64,000 nucleotides of DNA from Pelagomonas calceolata (taxonomy: Eukaryota > Sar > Pelagophyceae > Pelagomonadales > Pelagomonadaceae): contig CAKKNE010000003.1 of assembly GCA_918797485.1 (NCBI GenBank), positions 1,612,001 to 1,676,000 on the forward strand. The letters run 5' to 3'. The notes beneath the pieces were generated by a model. That model had not been told where the DNA came from. It searched no databases and saw only the letters and a program-made list of their open reading frames with translations. Of this stretch, positions 56,275 to 64,000 are shown in pieces. The number at the start of each line of letters is the position of its first letter. Positions within the stretch are counted from its first letter, which is position 1. A program made the position numbers and the translations under genes.

Positions 56275-59196
56275 TTACACAACAGTCCGCAGCCGCGCCG
56301 ACCGCCGCGCCCGCGGAGCCGCGGACGACACGAACGACGCCAGCGAGTCGTTGGAGTCGAAGCTGCCGCGGGGAGGCTTCTTCTGCGGCGACGCCGCCGT
56401 CTCCCGCAAGATCGCGTCGAGGCCCGGGTCGACGAGTGGCGTTCTGTCACGCGACCGGCGCTTGCGCGGCGGCTTCCGCCGGCGCGGCGCCGGCGACGCC
56501 GCGGCGGCGCCGCGCATGAGCGCCAGGAACGAGGCGTCCTCGTCGTAGGAGACCGTCAGGCCCTTGGCGTGAATGTTGCGGTGGAACACCATCCCCTTCG
56601 ACGCCCGGCCCCTTGGACGCGCAGGCGCCTCCGCGACTACGGGCGTCTTTGGGGCGACTGGTGCCGGCGCGGGTGCCTCGTATGTCTTCTGCGCGTCGGC
56701 GACGGCGAGCATATTTGCTTCGCCAAGGTCGGCCCGCGCCTTGGATGGCGACACTACGGCGTCGTACATGCGGTCGAGTTGCGCTCCGACCTCCCCTTCA
56801 GAATGATGGGGCGTCGGCATCGGCCGGAGCCGCGGCAGCTGTTGAGTTTTGAGGGGCGAGGCCTGCGCCGCCTCGCGGTAGACGCAGAGGTCTCCCTCGG
56901 CGCGCTCCGTGTACGTTTTTGGCCTCAACGAAGCCATGAGCTCCAGCTCCTTCACGTGGGGGTCGGGCGGCGTCGGCGGCGGCGTGGGCTGCTTCGGTGG
57001 TGGTGTTTTCGGGCGCCGCGGCGGCGGCTGTTTCGCGAGGACAACCACGGTCTCCTTGACGACCTTGGCGGGCGACTCCGGCGGCGTATATAAGCCCGCG
57101 ATCGGCGACCACTCGCGCGGCGGCGGCGGGCTTTTGATGGGAGACTCGACGACCTTCTTCTTCTTCTTGTGCGAGGCGAGCCAGAGCGGCGCCCTCGTTA
57201 TGGTCTTCTTTTTCACTGGAGCCGGCACGACGCTCTTCTTCTGTGGTGCCGCCACCGGCTTAGCCTTCTTCTTCTTTAACAAAGGCTCTCGATAGAAGCG
57301 CCAGCGCCAGACCCTCACATCATCGTCGTCGACCACGGACACGGCCTCCAGCAGGTTCCAGAGCGTCGTCGCGACGGCAACATTTCTACAAACGGGCCCG
57401 ACGCGCCGCCCCGCCTCCCGCGCGTCCCTGGCGGCCTTCTTCACTTCAATGGAAGTCCGCGTGTCGGCCCACGCGTCCGCTAGTTGCAATAAACTGAGCT
57501 CGAAGCGCCTCAAATCAACGACGCCCATCGCGCGGTGCTTTCTAGCAGCATCGTCGACCCTGCGATCCTGGTCCCAGTCCCGCTCCGCAATTTCCCTAGC
57601 TTGCTTCTCGTCGAAGCCGTCGGGGGTCCCCCGCCTGTGTGGAAATCAACCAGTGCGTCGGGTGCACCCGACAATTCTTCACTAAGTCGTTTCTCGGCGA
57701 CGACGCGGCCGTCCTAGCTCGGTCGAGCGGTGAGGAATTCACACCGCCACGCCGTCGAGCAGGCGTCGCGTCGATGGCGTGGAGGACGACGCGATGATTC
57801 AGCACGAACGCGCCGTAAATTTTGATTTCCACACAGTCCCCCGCAGATCCTCGGCCTCGGCGTTCCTCACGCATAGGGCCTTCTGTAAATTGAGCGAAAG
57901 TTCAATGTACTCCTCGTACTCGAGGGTTCCCGTCTTGTCTTGGTCCGCGAGGCGCCAGAACTGCTCCACGATGCGTCGCACGTCCACATCCAGCAAACAC
58001 GCGTCGACTTCTAAGAGCTGGCCGTCCGTCGCACTGTTGAAATCGACATTTATACTCTGAGACGCGTACGAATCAAAGGCCCTTTCGTGCTTCGCCTGGG
58101 CCCGGCCCATGCCGTACACGCCGTAGCCTCTTCTTTTACTAAGGTCGGCGGAGGGCGTCTTGCAGCGGCGCTTCCTTTCATTTCGCGCTTTCACCAGCGG
58201 ATCCTCCGCCTCGTGGAACCACTCGACGAAGGCTTCGATCGTAATCTCTCCCCGTTCACCTCTTTCGTAAACCAGCTGCTCGGCGTCCTGTAATCTACAA
58301 TTCGTGTTCAACCGCCGGGCCATGTCGTGGAGTTCGTTCGCATCTAACGACAGCGATTTGTCGTCGTCCACGAGCGCGAACATATCTCCTATACCCATAT
58401 TTCTTAGTTTCATCTCCTCCGTGAGGCGTGTGCGCAACGCGTCGAGGCGCGACGCTCCAGAAAAGTGCTCTCGGAGTTCAGTCACGGTGTCTACTAACTC
58501 AGGTTGGCGTCGCGTCGGCCACCTACTTAGATGTTGTCGCCGTTTCTCGGCCATCACGGCGGCGCGTTGCTTCTGCGTCGCTTCGCTCAGGGCGGGCTTC
58601 GGCGCCAGGACGTACTCTAGAGCGGTTGAAGAAGACCGGACGTAGGAGCTCCGCGGCCGCGGTCGGTCGCCGTCGTCGTCAGACAATGGACTTTGTAGGA
58701 ACTCCTCGGGCTCGCGGAACTTTTTGGGAGAGAAGAACTCCTCGTCGGAGTCGTACTGGATGGGCGTCGCGGGAGGCGTCTGGTACTCGAGCGACCGGCG
58801 CCGCCGTTCGGCGCCATTCGACGGCTCGTCGGGCGCCGACGCGTAGCCGCAGGCGTGGCGTTCCTTCTTTATGAGTGTGGCGGGCGGCCGCGGCCGCGGC
58901 TTGCGCCGGCGCACGCCCTTTGTGGTGGTTCGGCACGTGAGGTCGGCCGCCTGCCAGAGCGCGGCCTCCTTCTTGGGCGACGCGCCGCCTGTCGTCGCTT
59001 CGCTGCCTCCGGAGGCGCCGTTCTTCGGCGCGTCGAGGGACCGCTTGGCGGCCGCGACGGCGAGCGCGCTCGGCTGCTCGGGCCGCTTGGCTGCGGCCGG
59101 CTCCTCTGGGGAATTCAGCGCCAGCAGGCTGCGGCGGGAGTAGTGGACATTAGCCACGTCGCTCTCCAGCGGCGGTAGGTCGTCGTCGCTGTCCAT
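56275..59196 (-). CDS. EF-hand protein with basic low-complexity tail, two exons
   Basis: Exons 57833-59196 and 56275-57634 join in frame across a 198-bp introner to give 907 residues. Two EF-hand-like loops lie in the first exon: FALVDDDKSLSLDANEL and WRLADQDKTGTLEYEEYIEL. After the junction comes DGFDEKQAREIAERDWDQD, then a helical segment (MGVVDLRRFELSLLQLADAW) of a type I associate with ciliary EF-hand proteins. The last 350 residues are proline- and lysine-rich (LLKKKKAKPVAAPQ, SPPPPREWSPIAGLYTPPES). A calcium-responsive ciliary or cytoskeletal role is possible. Without the splice the first ORF ends soon after the second EF-hand. Confidence 0.82.
57635..57836 (-). mobile_element. Introner in the EF-hand gene
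   Basis: 202-bp element with ends CTGTGTGGAAATCAA and TTGATTTCCACACAG, flanked by exact 8-bp duplications TCCCCCGC (57627-57634 and 57837-57844). Contains GTCGCGTCGATGGCGT. The intron is 57635-57832. CTGT plus one duplication stay, adding residues VRGT in frame. Confidence 0.93.
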
Positions 59197-59336
59197 CGTT
59201 GCGCTGGGGGCAGCCTTTTGCGGCTGTTGTCCAGCGCTTCGCACAACGGGTTAGATTGGCGTCGAGCGCGCGCCGGTCGGAGCCGTCGATCGAGGCGGTG
59301 CCACTCGTGTTCATGCGCAGCGCTGCTCTGACGATT

Positions 59337-59359
59337 GCTAGCGACCGAGAGGCACTAGC
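59337..59359. promoter_or_regulatory. GCTAG-dyad promoter element, copy 17
   Basis: GCTAGCGACCGAGAGG then CACTAGC. It lies between divergent genes, 141 bp from the ATG at 59196 and 191 bp from the ATG at 59550. The arms are perfect and the centre differs from consensus. Confidence 0.55.
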
Positions 59360-59549
59360 AACAGCGCAAGGCCTGAAGCTAAGGCTGAGTTGCATGCTGT
59401 GTTGTCAGTCTGTGCTTGCCTGCATGCACATCAGATAGCCGCGTCGTGGTGCGCTCTAATACTTGCAATTGCTAGCCACTTGTTCCTGCGTTCGCATTGT
59501 TCGTAACTTGCACAGCTCTGCTGCAGTCACACTGCAACAGCGGCGCGTG

Positions 59550-60812
59550 ATGCGACTAGTGCTCGGCTGCGTCGCGCTCGCCGCGGCGCTGGCGCCCACG
59601 CGACCAAACTGTCGACGGCGGCGACCCGTCATGGCGACCGACGACGACACAGCAATAGAAGACAACGCGCCGATGACCGAAGCCGAGGCCATCAAGCACT
59701 TCGCGACGATGCAGCAGGCCGCCGACGACCGGGCCTTCTTCACGGACGGCGAGCTCGCCAGCGTCACGACGGCGCTGGAACGACTCGGCTTGGACCACGA
59801 CCGGTCCGCGGGCCTCAAGGAGGTCCTAGGAAGAAGCGCCCACCTCGACTACAAGCGATGGCACATGACGCGCGCCACAGCCACATCTTTAGCGAACGAG
59901 CTCCCTCCCGTAAGTGATATCGAGTTCGCCAACGCGTTCAAGCGGGTGCTGGAGGGCGGCAACTGGGCCCCGGCCTCCATCTACGCCGCCGCGAAGCAGT
60001 CGAAGAACGACCGCGACCGGCCCTGGGTCGTTTTAGTGACGGGTCTGAACGGTGTGCGAAAAACGACCGCGATTTACGAGCCCTGGTTCGAAGCAGCTCT
60101 GGCCGAGGCCATCGTGGGGCCGGATGGTTCTAGAGGAGCGCCGAAGCGCGTCCAGCTGCCCACCGGTTCGAACTCGTTCTTCCGACAGCTCGACTTTGTC
60201 GTGGCGACCGTGGCGCTCACGCAATTTGAGAAGCTCTACGCCATCAAGGATGTCAGTGAGTACGCCAAGGCCAAGGCGGCCATCTTCGCGAGATATCGGA
60301 CGACGTCGGAGATGGTCGGCGCGTTACTGGTCGAAGAAGCATCTAGAATAAACGCGAACGTGTTGGTCGAGACGTCGGGCCGGGATGTAGGGATGTTTTC
60401 GTACATCGATCATTTCTTTGACGACGATTCCTACCGCAAGCTGGCTTTAAACTTCGAGATCGATGATATAGCGTTCGCGGAGGCGTCGGTCGACCGGCGC
60501 ATGGCGGGCGAGATGGAAAGGGGACGGGAAGCGGTGGAATCGGGCGACGCCGGGCGCGTCGTGGACGCGAACCAGGGCGGGCCCTATGGCTCTGCGGTGC
60601 TCGCGGGCGTCCAGGCCGCGTCTAGGGAGACGTGGCGGCGTATTTTGGACGACGAGGCCGACGGCGTCGGCGCGTCGTGGTACAAGGCCGCCTTCCGCAT
60701 CACGCCGCGCGCCGACGAGCCCTGGACGCTCGCCGCCGACTGCGATGACGCGACGGCCTTCGAGTTCACGCCGCTGCGGCGGCGCGCGGACCCCGAGGGG
60801 CGGAATTTCTAA
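59550..60812 (+). CDS. Plastid-targeted P-loop protein with altered Walker A
   Basis: 420 residues from the ATG at 59550. MRLVLGCVALAAALAPTRP is a signal peptide with a transit-like follow-on. About residue 164, VLVTGLNGVRKTTAIYEPWF looks like a P-loop, but the usual glycine before lysine is arginine (GxxxxRKT). The surrounding strands (VVLVTG; NVLVETSGRDVGMFSY) suit a nucleotide or kinase-like fold related to zeta/chloramphenicol-phosphotransferase-type kinases, a loose suggestion only. The C-terminus is acidic. The stop is 28 bp from the stop of the convergent WD40 gene. Confidence 0.7.
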   Translation: MRLVLGCVALAAALAPTRPNCRRRRPVMATDDDTAIEDNAPMTEAEAIKHFATMQQAADDRAFFTDGELASVTTALERLGLDHDRSAGLKEVLGRSAHLDYKRWHMTRATATSLANELPPVSDIEFANAFKRVLEGGNWAPASIYAAAKQSKNDRDRPWVVLVTGLNGVRKTTAIYEPWFEAALAEAIVGPDGSRGAPKRVQLPTGSNSFFRQLDFVVATVALTQFEKLYAIKDVSEYAKAKAAIFARYRTTSEMVGALLVEEASRINANVLVETSGRDVGMFSYIDHFFDDDSYRKLALNFEIDDIAFAEASVDRRMAGEMERGREAVESGDAGRVVDANQGGPYGSAVLAGVQAASRETWRRILDDEADGVGASWYKAAFRITPRADEPWTLAADCDDATAFEFTPLRRRADPEGRNF

Positions 60813-60840
60813 AGTAGGTATGTAGTTAGTCCTAGGTAGC

Positions 60841-63800
60841 TCAGGATTTCGGCACCTCCCACACCTTGAGCGTCTGGTCGCGCGACGCAGACACGACGCA
60901 CCGCCCGTCCGGAGAGATAGCAACGCCCTGGACCTACGACGAAGCCAGATCATCACAAAAGTACCAAAAAAAGCGGACGCCGCGCGACGCACGGTACGCG
61001 AGTGCCCGTTCAGCGTCGCCACGCATTCGCCGGTCGCCACGTCCCACACCTTGAGCGTGTTGTCCCACGAGCCAGACACGACGCGCCGCCCGTCCGGAAA
61101 CACGGCAACGCACTCGACCTACGACGAAGCCAGATCATCATAAAAGTGCAGTGGACGCCGCGCGACGCACGGTACGCGAGTGCCCTTTCAGCGTCGCCAC
61201 GCATTTGCCGGTCGCCACGTCCCACACCTTGAGCGTGTTGTCCTGCGACGCGGACACGACGCGCCGCCCGTCCGGAAACACCGCGACGCAATTGACCTAC
61301 GACGAAGCCAGATCATCACAAAAGTACAGTGGACGCCGCAACGCACGCCGTCCGAGTGCCCTTTCAGCGTCGCCACGCACTCGCCGGTCGCCACGTCCCA
61401 CACCTTGACCACTCCTGGTTTCTCCCATTCCCCATCACAAGACACGACGCTCCGCCCGTCCGGAAACACGGCAACGCCATAGACCTACGACGAAGCCAGA
61501 TCATCACAAAAGCACAGTGGACGCCGCAACGCACGCCCTTCGAGTGCCCTTTCAGCGTCGCCAGGCACACGCCGGTCGCCACGTCCCACACCTTGAGCGT
61601 CCTGTCCAACGACGCAGACACGACGCGCCGCCCGTCCGGAAACACGGCAACGCTCTCGACCTACGATGAAGACACATCAGCACAAAAGTACAGTGGACGC
61701 CGCGCAACGCACCCAATTCGAGTGTCCTTCCAGCGTCGCCACGCATTCGCCGGTCGCCACGTCCCAGACCTTGAGCGTCTTGTCACCCGACCTAGATACG
61801 ACGCGCCGCCCGTCCGGAAACACCGCAACGCTCGTGACCTACGACGAAGCCAGATCATTACAAACGTACAGCGGACGCCGCAACGCACCCAATTCGAGTG
61901 CCCTTCCAGCGTCGCCACGCATTTGCCCGTCTCGATGCCCCACACCTTGAGCGTGTTGTCCCACGAGCCAGACACGACGCGCCGCCCGTCCGGAAACACG
62001 GCAACGCTCGTGACCTACGACGAAGCCAGATCATCACAAAAGTACAGTGGACACCGCGCGCCGCACGGATTTCGAGTGCCCTTCCAGCGTCCGTAGCACG
62101 GCGAGCTTGGACAGGTCCACGCCTTCGAAGAACGGCATGAACCGCAGTTTGCCGCGCGACGCCGTCGCGACCGCGCTCGCGTCCCAGATCGACTGCGTGA
62201 CCTTGATTGGCTCGGCTCGGCGGCGCCGTCGCATCTGGTAGTCCTTGTGCGTGCCGCAGACGCCACACTCTTGAGTCTGCGCGCCGTTAGGTCGCTTGCA
62301 GACGGAGCACGTCCAATTCGAGGGCGACCACTGCTTTACAGTCTCGGATAGATACGCGCTATGCCCCTCGTCGCTCTTTTTCGTCGCCTCCGGTGCATTC
62401 AATTTGGCCGCAGTGGTCGCTGCAACCACGACGTCATCGGCAGCCGCCTCCGCCCGATTCTCGCGCTCCGCGGCCTCATCAAATTCTTCATCAGCGTCGA
62501 GCTCTACGTGCCCTAGGAACTCGAGCCAGCCGCCCGGTACCGCTTCATTCACAACAGCAACCGCGAGCTGCGCGCGAGTCATCGCGCGATACAAACGCGA
62601 CCGCGTCTCGAGCACGCCCGCGCCGCGATCGATGACTTGGTCCAGCCCCACACAAATAACGACGAGCCGTTCCAAACCGTCCATGTTGTCGACCGTATCG
62701 ACGACGAGCCACTGCTTCGAGCTGTCGCGCGCTTCGGTTTCGACGCGCGGCCAGACCGCGCTCGCCATCGCCGCGTCGACGAGCTCGAAGCGCGCGAAGG
62801 TCAGCGTGATGTCACTGCGCAGCGTCCAATTTTTATTTAGGTAGAAGCTCCAGCCCTTGTGCGACGCATAGGCTTTGCAGGACTTGTCGCCATGCGCCTT
62901 GCCGACGCACCATGAACCCGATGAACGCTCGTAGAGGTAGAGCCCGTTCGCGGCGCAATAATACGCGGCGCCACCGATCCCACCCGTTTCGCGGTCGAGG
63001 ACATAGGTGCCGCAAGCGGCTGGAGGCTGGTCGGAAGTCGACGCGAGGGTGGCGCTCATCGGGGCGAAGGAGTCGAGAGCGCGGTCTAGCGGTCCGCGGA
63101 GCCGCTCGACAAACGCGTCGTCGGGTCCCACGACGGCGACACGGTCATCCAGATCGTCAAGGTCCGCGAGCTGGCGCCGTATGGCCGCAATTGCTTCGAC
63201 GACCTCACGCGCATAGATATCATCCGTATCATCCTCTACTGGAAAGATCCGTGCCACGAGCGGCGGCCCCGGCGATGCCGTGTACGTCGACATCTCGGCT
63301 TTTCGGCCGGCATCGAGCTGGAACGCGGCGGCGCCAGCGACGATGCGCTTCGTCGACCGTACCACCTCGGAGAGCGTCGCGACCGCAACAGCCTGATCCC
63401 GAGGCAAGTTTACTAGCGAGCGCGCAAGCTTCTCCGCGTCAGGCGTTGCCTCCGTCGCCTGCGAAGCGTCGCTGAGGAACACGAGGGTCGCCTCCGCTGC
63501 GTTCACTCCAGCGAGCTGCTCGCGCAGCTGCAAGTCTTCCGTGAGATGATGCGCCTCGTCCACCACGACGAGCGCATACTCGCATTTTTGCGCGGCGCCA
63601 AGCGAGAGTCGCCGCCGCGCACCCGCCGCTTCGACGCGCACGCGCCGCGGCCCGTTTTCGAACGGCGCCACCAGCACGTGAACGCGGTCGACGATCCGAT
63701 CGACCGACTCTTGCGATGCGTAGACGAGCCACTTGCAGACGAAGAACGCCAATGCGGTATTCCGCGCGACGAACAGAAGCATCGCCCTGGGATCAGAGCT

Positions 63801-64000
63801 GAGGACCTGTGCCATGCGCTGGATTGCAAAGAACGTCTTGCCCGCGCCCGCGTGGGCGAGCAGCACGGCAACGGGCTCGCGTCGGACGGTCTCGAGCTTC
63901 TCGCGCTGGTGCTCCGTGAGCTTGGTGAACCTCATCACGGTCTGCTCGTAGCTTTCGAGGAACGCCCCGCGATTGACGCTGATCCGCTCCCCGCCGGTCG
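60841..64000 (-). CDS. SF1-helicase-like / RanBP2 finger / WD40 protein, 5' partial
   Basis: Runs off the right edge (open frame [18 protein letters not shown] upstream). Eight minus-strand exons: 62067-64000 (partial), 61889-62014, 61713-61838, 61535-61660, 61347-61484, 61171-61296, 60993-61118 and 60841-60933. The first exon carries Walker [10 protein letters not shown], Walker [27 protein letters not shown] and the SF1 motif-VI-like [17 protein letters not shown] perfect RanBP2 finger follows ([19 protein letters not shown]). Each later exon encodes one WD40 blade ([22 protein letters not shown]). Introns are 50-59 bp, all phase 0. The role is unknown; the build is that of a sensor with an NTPase and a repeat-based recognition face. 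Confidence 0.87.
60934..62066 (-). repeat. Tandem array of WD40 exon-plus-intron units
   Basis: Six consecutive units of about 176-189 bp, each a 126-nt exon (138 nt in one) and a 50-59-bp intron, plus a seventh intron. Both exon and intron are nearly identical between units; introns share GTGCGT at the donor and CTTCGTCGTAG at the acceptor. This shows duplication of whole genomic units. Confidence 0.93.

Noticed and set aside
60993-62066. CRISPR-like array, because of regular near-identical repeats
   Set aside because: The repeats are coding: each is one WD40 blade with in-frame phase-0 introns. The period is about 177 bp, and the host is a eukaryote.

Overview
This is nuclear DNA of a compact, GC-rich eukaryote, most likely a pelagophyte alga (Aureococcus or a close relative). 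Four things support this. Several proteins begin with a signal peptide followed by the AFAP-type cleavage motif of red-derived secondary plastids. Three introns are flanked by perfect 8-bp target duplications and have CTGTGTGG inverted ends, like the introner elements known from Aureococcus. Genes are dense and mostly intron-poor. A MYND/TPR protein family typical of Aureococcus is present. The species call is inference.

Layout. 1-7083: a secreted LNR protein (open at the left edge), a UBA-like/2OG-Fe(II) oxygenase, TFIIH subunit GTF2H3, a two-helix membrane protein with RPSTA repeats, a plastid membrane protein and the PP2A methyltransferase LCMT1. 7084-13499: a gene-poor accessory region with an LC8-type dynein light chain and a 1.06-kb inverted repeat. 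Each repeat arm carries a tRNA-Glu gene with an insertion in its D-loop and a copy of the 3' end of VPS45. The spacer holds one plastid-targeted gene, a 41-bp minisatellite and noncoding DNA. 13337-25689: VPS45, an F-box-like protein, a coiled-coil protein, a TPR relic, TTLL9-like tubulin ligase, a 1522-aa EF-hand/PH/RGS-like/FHA scaffold and a four-exon membrane protein. 26020-37312: a methyltransferase-oxygenase fusion, an ankyrin protein, plastid isopropylmalate dehydrogenase, two related divergent genes, AP-1/2 beta adaptin, ESCRT-III CHMP2 and Mediator MED7. 37892-47994: two class I histone deacetylases on either side of a MYND/RING-CH/TPR gene, a TPR-Aha1 fusion, a small membrane ORF overlapping an FKBP-TPR gene by four bases, BolA and a PsbP-like lumen protein. 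48353-64000: a plastid S9 peptidase, a plastid membrane protein, a DUF218 protein, two large uncharacterised proteins, a plastid P-loop protein, and an SF1-helicase-like/RanBP2-finger/WD40 gene that runs off the right edge.

Vesicle traffic (VPS45, beta adaptin, CHMP2), chromatin and transcription (two HDACs, MED7, GTF2H3), cilia (TTLL9, LC8, EF-hand proteins) and plastid functions are intermixed, so there is no operon-like logic. Three signals cut across the genes. (1) A near-palindromic GCTAGC...CACTAGC element lies 70-350 bp upstream of a start codon at sixteen places. (2) Three introners each add exactly four codons to their host gene after splicing. (3) Seven WD40 blade exons are near-identical but vary at blade-face positions, a pattern resembling fungal HET-E allorecognition receptors.
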